Positions 33,290 through 43,726 of a DNA stretch of 64,000 nucleotides are shown here, in pieces. The first letter of the stretch is position 1. The number at the start of each line of letters is the position of its first letter. Source of the DNA: Paraphaeosphaeria minitans (lineage: Eukaryota; Ascomycota; Dothideomycetes; Pleosporales; Didymosphaeriaceae); the NCBI GenBank assembly GCA_015832175.1, contig WJXW01000001.1, positions 4,216,001-4,280,000 on the forward strand. The letters run 5' to 3'. The translations under genes were made by a program, and so were the position numbers. Under the pieces are notes generated by a model. That model worked only from the letters and a program-made list of their open reading frames with translations. It was not told where the DNA came from and did not search any database.

Positions 33290-33966
33290 CGTACTGATCC
33301 CCGGTCACAGGTGAGCCTGCTACTGCTAAATAGCCGTGTCTGACCCTATCGTGACGAATACCACCATCTGGACCATGTAGCCTTTCCATCTCTTCGCGTT
33401 TGTTCCCTTTCGGCTTGTTCTGACTGATTCTCAGCGTCTCAAAATTTGTACGCGCCATTAAACACCACCGAGGTGTTGCCAAGATGCGGTCCCTTCTTGG
33501 AACGGAAAGCGCTCAGCTGGCTCGATTGTGTACGATGCGCAGGGTGGTGTTGCGCTCCGACGTTGTGCAGGAAGGATGCTTGGGTCACGCCAGGGAGCTT
33601 GAGATGCGCGTTGATCTTGCGCCTGATACCGTCGCATGTTTCTATAGCCTCGTTGGGATCGAAGGACCCGGGGAGACTGCAGGTTCATACCGAGTATGGG
33701 CACTTTCCCCTCCCTCTCAAAGCCCAACACAATGCGCTCGACGCAGGGCACACTACTGCTCGATGCACCTCCTGCACTCACTGCAGTCTTCTAGAGCATC
33801 TTGTTCACCTCCATCCCCCGCTTCTTGAAGAAGGTTTACGCCGCGTTGTATCTGCATGGTGTGCACTCCTAATGAACGTCTGCAGTGGCAGCGCGTACCG
33901 GACAACATCGCAACTCTCCGTCATCGGCACATTCTCGAGCTCTACATGTAATATCGCGTCGTCCAT
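33290..33966 (-). pseudogene. Relic of a DUF7726-type tandem-domain gene
   Basis: On the minus strand, three different frames carry successive pieces of one recognisable fungal protein. First come MTESCDVVR and, after a shift, TFFKKRGMEVNKM with a stop. Then, from about 33690, FDPNEAIETCDGIRRKINAH, KLPGVTQASFLHNVG, and QSSQLSAFRSKKGPHLGNTS up to GAYKF. Last, after a one-base shift in an AAATTTT run near 33441-33447, come FETLRISQNKPKGNKREEME and GYLAVAGSPV. From memory, intact homologues read CDxIRRKI...GVTQAAFLR...QSSQL..F and GAYVFFEKLRIK.GKPKSKHREEME, in the domain called DUF7726. Three frame changes and at least one stop mean it cannot make the protein. Confidence 0.62.
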
Positions 33967-34689
33967 GGCGAGATGTTGGTTTGGAGCACAGCCATTTTGA
34001 CTTTGCAAAATTGACCTTATTCCGCTTGATCTCTGCGACAGATATGTGAATTATGGACTACTACCGTGGATTGCAGTGTCGACATGACACGAGATCAGAG
34101 CAATGTTGGATGCTTAGAGTTGCCAATTATGACGCCATGAAACGCGTTCAATTTTATGCCGTTCGTTCTCGGAGCAGGAGAATGCGCAGTCAGGTGAGCG
34201 AGGTGCTAGCGCGCCCACGGTAGGCCTCATGTTGTGCAAAGACACAACCATTTAAATTCCCTTGCCCTGTACACAGGCTTCCTGGATGTGAGAAAGAGAC
34301 TACTGAAACTATTTAAGGGTTACAGAACAGAAGAATATCATGGGCATTCCTTCTCAACATCTCAAGTGCTTCGGTTAGCGTTCTGGATCGGAAAGCAAAG
34401 TTGATTGTCGACTCACTACAGTCCTCAAGCTACACCTGACGCTCGTTCAGCTTATGCCTAGGGAGATCACCGCACCTGTAAGGTACCTCCAAGATCCGTC
34501 TAACCACATTCGCTCACTTTCAGGGGTAGGCCATTACAGGACCACCTGCGCACCAAAGAAGGAAACAATATCTCGCATGTACACTCACCCTTCCACCAAC
34601 AATTAAAACATCCTCCAGTCCCTCTCCCAAATCCTTCAACACCCTACCCTCCATTTCGCAAAGACCCTATCCACACCACCGACCCCTTG
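33967..34689. other. Intergenic, no supported gene
   Basis: About 720 bp between two gene relics. No coding region or element recognised. Confidence 0.5.
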
Positions 34690-34935
34690 AAACCGAAAGG
34701 CGGCGCCACTGCGACATTCCTAAACGATCACGACATACACATCTCGTCTGAAGGGACGACTACTTCGATATGGTCATCAGCTACCATTACAGCAAGCCAG
34801 ACACCGACCATCGTGCCTGCCGCCCCACCCACCGCAGTCTTCTCACGAGGATGGAATCGATTACCTATTACCAAGCGGGTTACACATTCATGTGTTAGCC
34901 TACAATCCAGTTCATGACGATGCAATCTCATGTTA
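34690..34935 (+). pseudogene. Truncated F-box-like gene relic
   Basis: The plus-strand frame reads DHDIHISSEGTTTSIWSS and, later, TAVFSRGWNRLP. This lines up with the intact gene at 28364 (DKGVHILSSPSSLTISIS and SAFRNGWNKLP) with similar spacing. Just after LP the similarity moves to another frame (LHIHVLAYNPVHDDAIS), which resembles the continuation of F-box-like family members, then meets TAA near 34933. The rest of the family region is absent. Confidence 0.5.
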
Positions 34936-35312
34936 ATGTTCGCCTGCGCGGGCCGGATCGAGGTGGGAGAGCGCGCGTCGGATGGCCGGGTCGAGACGGC
35001 TACTGGGCACACCACACGCACACGATGGGAGGCGTTGTTAAGGATTGTGTTATCACAGGGGGATGTGGAGGACAAGGCCGGGGCGAAGTAGCCTAGGTAG
35101 CGGACGGCGTCTAGAAGAGCATGGCCGTGCCTATGGACACGGAGCAGCGCGTCAAGCATTTCTTGTTTGTTTGTTAGTTTGATCGTTTGCTTATTTGTTT
35201 AGGGCACCTCATAGTGCTACTTCTATACTTTCTGTCGAACCCACGCGTAGCCGTCTATGCTGAGAAATCCCCCCCCACCCATCCAGCCTGCCTTCGCCGT
35301 CGTACTGCCTCC
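34936..35312. other. Intergenic, no supported gene
   Basis: About 380 bp, including a TTTG-rich stretch near 35160-35200. No gene seen. Confidence 0.5.
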
Positions 35313-36761
35313 TCACCGCCGCCACCCCGACGCCGTCGGACACCACCCTACACCGCCCTTGTTCCAGATGCCGGCCACTCGCGCGATCTCGCTGATCTGC
35401 TCCGAGGTGTACACGTTCTTCAGATCCATGCCTTCGACCATGTTGTTCGCGAAATTCCAGTCCCTCCTCCCAGCCTCCCGGTCGTCTGTCCGGGCAAGCT
35501 CGTGCACGGATTTGGCAAACGCATCAGCCTCGGGCTTGCCCGCGGCGGTCGGGTACGACGTCTTGACCTGCACGTATATGCCGCGGTCGCGGAGGTTGTA
35601 GAGGTCGTCCTTGGCGGCCAGGGATTCCGACTTTGCCGTGTTGGACGCGGGGAAGATGACCGAGGTGCCGAAGAGCTCGGGCTTGTCGTTTGTGTACGAC
35701 AGGAACGAGGCGAAGATGCTGGACAGGCTGGGGGCGCCGATGGACCTGACGAAGGCGCCGTGGAGCTCTTTGTATCCACCGGGAGCATTGGTCGGGTCGA
35801 GCGCGTTGTGCAAGTCCCCGAAGGGTGTGAGTGTGGTGATGGCGTTTACGGTCTTGGAAAGCACGGCGTCGGAGAAGGTGATGGCTGTGGCCTTTTCTGC
35901 TGCTGCGGCGGGGCCGAAGAAGGACGCTGCAAGCAGGACGACGGGCGCACCGGGGCGCGGGGCGTTCGGCGGGGCGCGCATGAAGCCCGTGAAGAAACTC
36001 ATGTTGGAGGGGGCGTTGGTTTGGAGCGCCAGATAGGCGTCGGCTGCGGCGTCGACAGCGTTGGGCGGGAAGACCAGCGTGCGTTGCCATACCTTGTCGC
36101 CGCCTTCCAGCTTCAGGTCGGCGAGCGGATACGCCTCCATGGTCGCGCTGACGATGACGCCCATGCCATGGCCGGCGCCCCTCAGCACATCGAACAGTAT
36201 CCTCTCCTCGCCCTCGGATTCCCGGGTCACAGTCACAGGGCGGAGTTCTCCTCCGTCGGGCATGCTGAACGGCACAATGGTGAAGCTCTTCACCAGATCC
36301 TTCCCCATCCCATGCACGCCGACGAGCGGATGGTTCAGCCCGCCCAGCAGCGCGCCCGTCATGCCGACACCATTCCCAGACGGCGTTGCCGTGTACCATC
36401 CTTTCTCGGCGAGGCCCTTGATCAAAGGTCCGGAGATGCATGCACCGCCAAAGGTGACTTCACGCTTGTCCTCATCCAGCGAGAAGGAAGAGAAGTGGCG
36501 GAGATCGAGGTAGATTACGTCCTGGGTGACGGGGACGAAGGAAGCTCTGGCACCTCCGCTGGGGATGACCTTGAGGCCATGCGAAGTGGCGTAGTTGATT
36601 GTGGCGACGATGTCGGGTATGGTGGTAGGAGTCACGATGGCATGGGGAGTGGAGATGGCGGTGCGGGACCAGCGGTTAGGAAGGAGTTCCTCTGGTTTTG
36701 TTCCTGGAGAGGGGACGAAGACGTCGCATGTCTGTGGGAGGGCGGCGCGTAGGTCAGCCAT
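35313..36761 (-). CDS. FAD-binding PCMH-type oxidoreductase
   Basis: Single-exon gene, 482 residues, ATG at 36759-36761. Residues about 30-215 form a PCMH-type FAD-binding domain: a strand TPHAIVTPTTIPDIVATI, a Gly-rich loop VIPSGGARASF, then GGACISGPLIKGLAEKG, and NGVGMTGALLGGLNHPLVG, where the pyrophosphate would lie. In berberine-bridge and 6-hydroxynicotine oxidases this loop reads GGH, with the His bound covalently to FAD. Here it is GGA, so a covalent His link at that site is not possible. No signal peptide is seen, so it may be intracellular. The second half is the substrate domain; the short Trp-rich C-terminus (IWNKGGVGWCPTASGWRR) is odd for the family and might reflect a missed last exon. 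Substrate unknown. Confidence 0.87.
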   Translation of the reverse strand: MADLRAALPQTCDVFVPSPGTKPEELLPNRWSRTAISTPHAIVTPTTIPDIVATINYATSHGLKVIPSGGARASFVPVTQDVIYLDLRHFSSFSLDEDKREVTFGGACISGPLIKGLAEKGWYTATPSGNGVGMTGALLGGLNHPLVGVHGMGKDLVKSFTIVPFSMPDGGELRPVTVTRESEGEERILFDVLRGAGHGMGVIVSATMEAYPLADLKLEGGDKVWQRTLVFPPNAVDAAADAYLALQTNAPSNMSFFTGFMRAPPNAPRPGAPVVLLAASFFGPAAAAEKATAITFSDAVLSKTVNAITTLTPFGDLHNALDPTNAPGGYKELHGAFVRSIGAPSLSSIFASFLSYTNDKPELFGTSVIFPASNTAKSESLAAKDDLYNLRDRGIYVQVKTSYPTAAGKPEADAFAKSVHELARTDDREAGRRDWNFANNMVEGMDLKNVYTSEQISEIARVAGIWNKGGVGWCPTASGWRR

Positions 36762-36837
36762 GGTGGAGGATCTCTGGAGGGAGGGGGGTGCGCGAGACGT
36801 AGTGGGGGTGGTGGTGGTGGGTTGATGTGGCTTCCGT

Positions 36838-36846
36838 GTTTATAAA
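36838..36846 (-). promoter_or_regulatory. TATA-like box of the FAD oxidoreductase gene
   Basis: The minus strand reads TTTATAAAC about 77 bp before the start codon, a position suitable for a TATA element. Confidence 0.45.
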
Positions 36847-36880
36847 GCATGCAAGTGGATCCGACTCCGACGCCGTCAGA

Positions 36881-36940
36881 TGCTTCTCCGACGCGACTAA
36901 CGCTTCTCCGACTTGACTAAGTCTTCTCCGGCCTGACTGA
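36881..36940 (+). repeat. 20-bp tandem repeat, three copies
   Basis: Three degenerate copies of CTTCTCCGACNNGACTAANG lie upstream of the FAD oxidoreductase gene, just behind its TATA-like box. Confidence 0.7.
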
Positions 36941-37431
36941 AACTCCACTGCTGACCAAGTGTGGAGTCTTGGACGTGGCCACCAGGTAGGATCGGGCCAA
37001 GCTCTGAAGCTGGCGTCGGCTGCCTCACATCAGCGTTTGCAGAGCGCGGAGGTGGGAACCGAGGCCATGCACTGGGCGCGGCGATGCTGCATCTCGGCGG
37101 GCAAGTCTCCCGTCAAGGCGACAGCATTGGATGCGGTGACGGTGAGTGAGGGCGAGACGGGGCATGGGGGCCCAAGATGTAAGCATGGGTGGGAGGCGGA
37201 AAGGTGGGGTGCAAAAATGGCGGGCGATGGAGTAGGTAGGCTAGGTAGAATGCACATGTACCCTGAGCCCCGCATCACTTCGGACGCCATGGCGGCCGTC
37301 GACCACGCTTATTCCAACGTCTGCGGAAGATATTCAGTCGTGCCAAGTGGACCGAGGCCTTGCGGGCAGAAGTTCGCACCGTGGCATCTCCTGTGGGGGC
37401 TGTGCGGCGCAGGTAAGTGTGAGATGAGGTT
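36941..37431. other. Intergenic, no supported gene
   Basis: About 490 bp. Open frames exist on both strands, but none has recognisable motifs. Confidence 0.5.
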
Positions 37432-37790
37432 GTGATGGGGGTTCTGATTGGGCGGGATGTCACTAAGGGGTTCTGATTGGGTGGCTATGATTACGGATGC
37501 TGATTGAAGAGTTCTGATTGGATGGTTCTGACTGGGGAGTTCTGATTGGGTGGTTCTGATAGGTGGCTGTGATTGGGCGGGCTGTTATTGGAGGGTTCTG
37601 ATTGGGGAGTTCTGATTAGGGAGCTCTGATTGGGTGGCTCCTATTGGGGGGTCCCCGACTACGGGTTCTGATTGGGCGGTTAAGATGGGGGGGTCTTGAG
37701 TACGGGTCATGATTGGGGGGTCATGATTACGGGCTCTGATTGCGGGCCCTGATTGGGGAGTTGTGATTGGGCGGGCTGTGATTTTGAGGC
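37432..37790 (+). repeat. Degenerate ATTGG-rich minisatellite
   Basis: About 20 imperfect copies of a 15-20 bp unit of the type GGTTCTGATTGGGNG run across 360 bp. Most units contain ATTGG, the reverse complement of the CCAAT box. Many substitutions suggest an old array. Confidence 0.85.
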
Positions 37791-38100
37791 ATTGTGCAGA
37801 TGAGGGGCATTCGCGGCGCTTATGTAGGGCAGGTAAATACCGTAGACGCCGCTCACCAGCTGCAGCTGGCTGGACATGCACGCGCGAGGGAAGCTTACTG
37901 CACTCGGAGGGACGCCTGGGACCTGCCCTGACTATACTTAGAAGAACGCTTGGGACCTTCCTGCCTACCTATACCTACTTAGAGAGACGCTTGGACGCCG
38001 CGTGAGTCGGCTTTTCCAACCTCTCGTCCTTTGTTCGCCTTCTGGCCTGTCTTCGTCGCATTCCTCGCACCGCCACTCTCTGGAGGACTATTGATTGAAC
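37791..38100. other. Upstream region of AIM24
   Basis: 310 bp between the minisatellite and the AIM24 start codon, holding its promoter and leader. A tandem CTTAGANGNACGCTTGG-like pair lies at about 37930-37990. Confidence 0.45.
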
Positions 38101-39497
38101 ATGTCGGGGTTCCAAGGCAGTCCGCCGCCGGGTGGGAATTACTATCCGCGTGAGTCGCGTTGGGAAGCCAATGTTGGTGTACCTAGGAAGCAGAGGAGCT
38201 GACCGCACCCCAGCCCCGCCCGAGAAGGGAGGCTACGGCGCCCCACCAGGTGTGTATCTCGTCCATAGCTCCGACGTGGCTCCATCCTGACACGATCCAG
38301 ACCAGTCACAGCAGTACTTCGCACAACCTCCAGCCGCCCAATCCTACCCTCCGCCGCCTTCGTCGCCCCCCACACAGCAGCAACAGCAGCAGCACTATCC
38401 GCCCCCACCCGCCCAGCAGCAAACCTTTTCTCCCCCGCCCGACCACCACCAGCAGCAACAACACTTTTCCCCACCACCCGACCACCATGCACAGCAGCAG
38501 CAACAACAGCAACAACACTACCCTCCCCCCGGCGGCCCGCCACAACAGAGCCCCTACACCACATCAACTCCGAGCCCGCAGTATGTCCAGCAGCAGGAAA
38601 AGCAGCCGCAGATGCAGATACAACAGATGCCCAGCCAGCCGCAATTCACGGGCGCGAGGGGCACGCAGTCCGACGACGTGGGCACCTTCAATGGCGGGAG
38701 CTATCGGGTTAGCCATAGGGATACGAATACCATTCTGACGGTCCAGCTGGCGATTGGCGCGCCCTTTACTGCGAAGCCTGGTATGTCGACCCAGATGTGT
38801 AACATTCGTGGAAGTTAGCGTTGGGAATGCACACTGACTGCCATCACCAGGCGCCATGATCGCCATGTCCCCCACCATCACCCTCAGGGGCGTCGTCAAG
38901 TTCTCCCTCAAAAAAGCCATCATCGGCGGCGACATGTCCAAGTCCTCCTACACAGGGCCAGGCGAGCTGCTCCTTGCGCCGCCTTCCATCGGCGACATCA
39001 CCATCATCAAGCTCGCCGGCCAAGACCAGTGGTCCGTCGGCAAAGACGCCTTTCTCGCCTGCACGCAGGGTATTGTTACCGAGTACAAGTCGCAGTCATT
39101 GGGCAAAGCCATCTTCTCCGGCGAGGGGTTGTTCGTGTACAAGATTAGCGGGCAGGGCATCCTGTGGGTCACCAGCTTCGGCGCCATCATAAGGAAAGAT
39201 GTACGTCCTCCCTCTCCCCTTCCTTCTTTCCTTCCTTCCCACCCTCGGCTCCTCGCGCTGACAGGCCGATGCAAGCTCCAAAAAGACGAAAAGTACTACA
39301 TCGACAACTACCACCTCGTCGCCTGGAATTGCAAGTACGTGCTCGAGCGCGTGGCGTCGGGCGGCATCATATCCAACGTCTCGGCGGCGGAGGGGCTGGT
39401 GTGCAAGTTTACGGGGCCCGGGACCGTCTTCATGCAGACGAGGAATCCGAGAGAGTTTTCGGCTTGGCTGGGGGGCCAGTCGTTCCACATTGCTTGA
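38101..39497 (+). CDS. AIM24: AIM24-family mitochondrial biogenesis protein
   Basis: Five exons: 38101-38149, 38214-38249, 38301-38780, 38851-39200 and 39276-39497, all in phase; 378 residues. Residues 1-125 are Pro/Gln-rich, with PPPP and poly-Gln runs encoded by CAG/CAA repeats. The C-terminal about 240 residues are the AIM24 domain, a beta-rich fold made of repeated units ([74 protein letters not shown]). Yeast Aim24 sits in the inner mitochondrial membrane and supports MICOS and respiration. This protein lacks a clear presequence and has a Gln/Pro-rich head instead, as several filamentous-fungal members do, so a mitochondrial location is not assured. Two short first exons were found from donors GTGAGT and GTGTGT and the recovered reading [20 protein letters not shown]. 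Confidence 0.9.
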
Positions 39498-40159
39498 GTG
39501 CTGCCCTGGCGGATTCGAGCTTGTAATGGAAATGCGAGAATGCGTCGTGAATGATAATGGTCTGAGTCTTCATGCATGCGTGCTGCTGGTTCGGACTGGT
39601 TTATTGCTGCTGTTGGGGTAGACACTGTGATTGCCGCCGAAGTACATGTCGGGAAGTTGACTTGCGAGATGCCAGGCCCTATTTACGTGAAAAGACCCGG
39701 TGGTCGACGAGGGAGGAGGGAAGAGGGAATCTAGCAGCCTGGTAGATGTGCACACCCACGATAGGTCTTGTGGTCATAGCGTGATGGATTTATAGAGGAA
39801 TAGGCCATAGTAGTAAGATTTTTCATATCGGAATCCTGGTATCTTTGTGTTGGCTACTTGGGATATGTGTGGGGCTGCTAGATGTTGTTCTTGACGGATT
39901 TGTTAGTTGGATCTGTAGGAAATTCTTGACGGATTTGTTAGTTGGATCTGTAGTTGGGAATTGTCTTTGTAGATGTGAACAATATTGATGGGGTTTTGGA
40001 GTTGTGGGTTGTGGGTTTTAGGTAGGTTGATTGATGTGCAAAACAGGAGGCTATATTGCAAGATTCTGTACATCGAAAGCCCGGTCTTCTGTATCAACCA
40101 CCCGGGACATGAGTGTAGCTGCTAAATCTCGTACTTTGTAAATTGTATTCGTCTAGACG
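39498..40159. other. Intergenic between convergent AIM24 and AKR genes
   Basis: About 660 bp, AT-richer toward the right. Apart from the 35-bp duplication listed separately, nothing is supported. Confidence 0.5.
39888..39953 (+). repeat. 35-bp tandem duplication
   Basis: The string TTCTTGACGGATTTGTTAGT and its continuation through GGATCTGTAG occurs twice in a row with period 35. The copies are identical over about 30 bp. Confidence 0.85.
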
Positions 40160-41440
40160 TTAGAAATTCTCTTCGTCTTCCTGGTTCGCCCTCCCCTGCC
40201 CCAACGGCGCTGCGGCAACCTGCCTATCCAACGGGCCCTTGTGCGGCCGCGTCGGTTTCACGCCCTCGGGATAGTCGAAGAAGCCGCCGCGCCCGTTGAA
40301 CGCATTATGCTCGGGCCCCAGCACCATGTGATTGCCGCCGCTGAGAAAGTCGTGCGGGAACCCGATCTCGAAGCCGTACGCGGCGTCGATGGCCGCCATG
40401 TCCCCGGCGTCGAGCTGCAGCTTGAGCGCCTCGATGTTCTGGGCGAGGTGGTCCACCTTGCGCCCGCCGACGATGGGAAACACGTAAGGCGCCTTGTGCA
40501 CGACGTACGCCAGCGCCACGCTCGTGGGCTCCGTGTCTTTCTTCGCCGCCACCTGCTCCAGCACGCTGCGGACCTGCTCGTCGCGCGACTTGGAACCCAC
40601 CTGTAATGTGCGCGTCCCTTCCTTCTCTTTGTCCTCGGCCTTCTTGAAGCCGCCTCCGCCGAGCACGCCCCAGGGTGCTATGGCCATGCCCTCGGCGAGA
40701 CACATGGGGATGACGTCGCGCTCGAGGTCGCGGCAGCCGGCGCCCCAGCGGCCCTGGTACACGCTGAAGGGGCGCAGGCCGTGCTGGCGTGCGTATTCGT
40801 TGCATTTGACGACGAGCCAGGCGGGGGTGTCGCTGATGCCGAGGTAGAGGACCACGCGCTGGGAGACGAGCGTGTTGAGGGCGTGCATGAGTTCCGGGAT
40901 CGAGGTTGTGTGGTCGTAGAGGTGGACGTAGTACTTTTAACGTGTGCGTCAACAGACCACTCACGTCGCATGCTCAGATCGATAGGAAGGGGGGGAGGAG
41001 CTTACAAGATCAATGTAGTCAGTTCGCAAGTTATCCAAGCTCCTCTTCACACTCGTGCGTATGTTCTTACTCCCGTTTCCGCTGAAGTTGCTATGCATCA
41101 CCCGGTCTCCCAGATGGGGAAACTGGCTTCCGGTAAACTTGGTCGCGATGACCATCTCGTCACGTCGCCCGCGCGCCTCCATCCACTCGCCAAGCCACTG
41201 CTCGCTCTCCCCGAACTGATAGTTGACCGCCGTGTCAATGAAGTTGCCGCCCTGGCTGTAGAAGTAGTCGAGCATGGCGAAGGCGGTGTCTTTTGTACAT
41301 TCTCCGAGGGAGGACTTCCAGGCGTCACCAAAGTTCATAGCCCCGAGGCAGAGCGGCGAGACACGAGCGCCGGCGGTAGGGGAGAGGATGCGGTGGCGGC
41401 CGAGGACCGAAGTGGGTTTGGGTGGTAGGGGGAAAGCCAT
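40160..41440 (-). CDS. Aldo-keto reductase, aryl-alcohol-dehydrogenase-like
   Basis: Two exons: 41006-41440 and 40160-40933, with a 72-bp phase-0 intron (GTAAGC...AAAAG); 402 residues, ATG at 41438-41440. It is a TIM-barrel NADPH-dependent reductase. The catalytic tetrad is visible: Asp69 and Tyr74 in FIDTAVNYQ, Lys101 in IATKF, and His149 in YYVHLYD just after the intron. The layout and the start (PPKPTSVLGRHRILSPTAG, LCLGAMNFGDAW) resemble fungal aryl-alcohol dehydrogenases and norsolorinic-acid reductases of the AKR9 group. Such enzymes reduce aromatic or polyketide aldehydes and ketones, but many lie outside biosynthetic clusters, and no polyketide synthase is in this window. Substrate unknown. 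Confidence 0.92.
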
Positions 41441-42222
41441 TACGGAGATTCCAGATCTGATTGAGTTGAATGTTGAAATGCTCTAGTGTGGCGATTGCAC
41501 TGTGTTCGGGTGTGTTGGTAAGATTCGTGTTGTCGTCGAAATATTCCTGCCTTTATACCATCACTCGGCAATGCGTCGTTTAACCTCTTTATTAATCCTA
41601 TATCGGATTTTGGCTACTTCCATTACTTCCATGTTCGTCGACCACCCTCACACAAGGCTAGATGTACTGCTCACACTGGCGCGACGATGCCAGCGGCGCT
41701 CTCAGCTTTAAGTCCGCGAATCTCCGAGTAAGTGCTCTCCGCAGGCCCAAAGATAAGAGAAATCATCATGTGACATTAGAATAACCTGAAACTTAGATAT
41801 TCCCAGGATGCAGTCCGTTGAAACCAAAGGGAGGCGTCTAGGAGGCTGTGGTAAGATGTTGGAGGTCGCGAAGGTTGTTCACGGCTAGCCATTCTGGTAA
41901 TAGCGTGACATGATCTAGCCTTACAATTCGTTGACATCATGGTCTCCACCATGCGAAACATCATGATTGATGAAATGCGTCAAGCATCGCTTCTAAAGCT
42001 GTCATCGGGAGATCGTACCTTGCATAGGTACCCGTCAATTATGAAAGTGGACGGTCGCAAGATCCGCGTTCCTCCTCCTTTACCTAGAAATACCCCGTTC
42101 ATCCTAATAGAGCCCTCACTTTCGAACTTCCCTCCCTCCAGGACGCTCAAAATATCTTCATTCAAATCCTACCATCTATAAAACACCATACCGACTAGCC
42201 TAGACCCTGAATTAAAACGGCC
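41441..42222. other. Shared upstream region, AKR gene and SMP-repeat gene
   Basis: 782 bp between divergent start codons. A TATA-like element for the right-hand gene is listed separately. No coding region supported. Confidence 0.5.
42176..42185 (+). promoter_or_regulatory. TATA box of the SMP-repeat gene
   Basis: CTATAAAACA lies 38-47 bp before the ATG at 42223, so the leader would be very short. Confidence 0.5.
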
Positions 42223-42888
42223 ATGAACATGTTCCACGCCACCAGGCTATTCAGCGTCTCGCGATCCGCCGTACCAACTGCTTCCAACGCCTTCTACACC
42301 CGCACGTTCGTCTCCACTGCGCGCGCAATGGCCGCAACAGTCGACTCGGACTTCATCTCGCGCATCACTGCCGCAGAGAAAGAGCTCACGAAGCAAGGCC
42401 AGCCCGTCCCAGGCGGTCCGACAGCGCAAGCACAGAAGCATGCTAAGCAGCCGCTCACCGGAGCCGTCGTCCACGACATCGCAATGGGCGAGCGTAAGAT
42501 CACTCAGGGTGGTGGACCCATACCTAGAGGCCCTACCTCGGTCGTGCAGTCGATCCTATCCGCAACGGATGGGACAAGGCATAGCAACGCATCGCCCTCC
42601 TCAACAGCTAGCAACGCCACTGACTCGACAACCGACAACCGCGGACCCGGTGTCCTGGACAGCGCGACGATATCCAAGATCACGGAGAAGGAGAAGCATA
42701 TCACGGGGCAGGATGGCCCGGTTAGGAAAGGCCCGACTGCGCAGGCGCAGAAGCACGTCGGCGAGCCCATCACGAGCGAGGCTTTGCATGACATCACCGA
42801 AGGAGAGAAGAACACCGCAGGCGGGCAGCGGGTAAAGGGAGGTCCGACGAGTGCTGCGCAGAGCGAGCTCGCGAAGAGCAGACGGTAG
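42223..42888 (+). CDS. SMP (LEA-like) tandem-repeat stress protein
   Basis: Single-exon gene, 221 residues. It has two copies of a seed-maturation-protein (SMP) type unit, at about residues 46-110 and 148-215. Each reads: I-x-x-x-E-K-x-(x)-T...GP-V-P-x-GPTAQAQKH, then A/G-x-P-[IL]-T...HDI-x-x-G-E-(R/K)-K, then GGP, [RK]-GPTS-x-x-QS. A Ser/Thr-rich linker joins them. SMP domains occur in plant LEA proteins and some fungal proteins linked to desiccation or other stress; disordered, hydrophilic composition fits that. The N-terminal 35 residues are basic, hydroxylated and free of acidic residues, like a mitochondrial presequence. Stress protection, possibly in mitochondria, is inferred from composition and family. 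Confidence 0.8.
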   Translation: MNMFHATRLFSVSRSAVPTASNAFYTRTFVSTARAMAATVDSDFISRITAAEKELTKQGQPVPGGPTAQAQKHAKQPLTGAVVHDIAMGERKITQGGGPIPRGPTSVVQSILSATDGTRHSNASPSSTASNATDSTTDNRGPGVLDSATISKITEKEKHITGQDGPVRKGPTAQAQKHVGEPITSEALHDITEGEKNTAGGQRVKGGPTSAAQSELAKSRR

Positions 42889-43726
42889 TCTAGGCTGCTA
42901 GAAATGCTGTACGGTTGGGTGGATGGTTTTAGACGTTGTGGGATAGGCATGGACGAGGATGGTTGCGGGCGGTTGACTAGTTTTGCGAGTTACGATGGAG
43001 TCGCTATTTACGAGTGATTGTTGGTTCGTGTTGACGCGGCCTTGACTTTATAGTATCTTCGATTCGCTTCCGCAGCCATCGGATTTCGATGACTTACTAG
43101 GTAATGTCATTACTGTCGGAGTTTCATCGCTTTAGCGTAATTTTGAGTTTCCAAAGTAGCGAGCAATGAAAGCAGCAGGCGAAACAACATAGAACACAGT
43201 CGACGCAGAACACGTACAGCTCGCCCACCCTAGCTATCTGCACCTCTGGGTCTATTGCCTGATGTTGATGCCGTTTTACGATTTTTCGCATTTTCCGACC
43301 GATCGACAGGCGGCATCGTACCTGTGGCAGGACTCGTGGAGGGAGACATCGCACCTCGCGTGCTCGTCAACGGAAGGAAGGTCTTCGTAAAGGAAGAAGA
43401 CGTGTGGCTTCTTTCACCGGGGCGATGTGTAAAAGGATTTGTCAATGTTTTAGAGCAGCTGAGCGAGTATATCGAGAATAACCGTATGACGCTCACTCTA
43501 TCCAGATCAAGCTTTGCGGTGAACATGCGAATCGCGTTTGGAACGGGAAACGCGCAGTGAGATGCGTCCAAACGACTTACCCGCGACGCGCTTCCCAGGG
43601 ATACTTTATATTTTCGTAATATGCAGTAAGTGGGGGAAGAGATGATGCCGAAAAAGAGAGGGCGCAGTTAGATCACGACGGAGAGGACGGAAGTGCGCTG
43701 CTACATCGACGCATCCCAGCCCCAGC
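42889..43726. other. Intergenic, open frames of uncertain meaning
   Basis: About 840 bp between convergent genes. A 101-codon plus-strand frame at 43258-43560 reads well (VLVNGRKVFVKEEDVWLLSP) but has no in-frame ATG near its start and no clear splice partner; an overlapping minus-strand frame is equally long. I do not call either. Confidence 0.4.

Noticed and set aside
35524..36441. 305-codon minus-strand frame inside the FAD oxidoreductase gene
   Set aside because: It is a shifted-frame shadow of a GC-rich real gene, Arg/His-rich and without a family match.
40160..42888. Polyketide-type biosynthetic cluster suggested by the aldo-keto reductase near a FAD oxidase
   Set aside because: No core synthase, transporter or pathway regulator lies between them; neighbours are AIM24 and an SMP-repeat protein.
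43258..43560. 101-codon plus-strand frame (VLVNGRKVFVKEEDVWLLSP)
   Set aside because: No in-frame ATG near the start, no splice partner found, and an equally long frame overlaps on the other strand.
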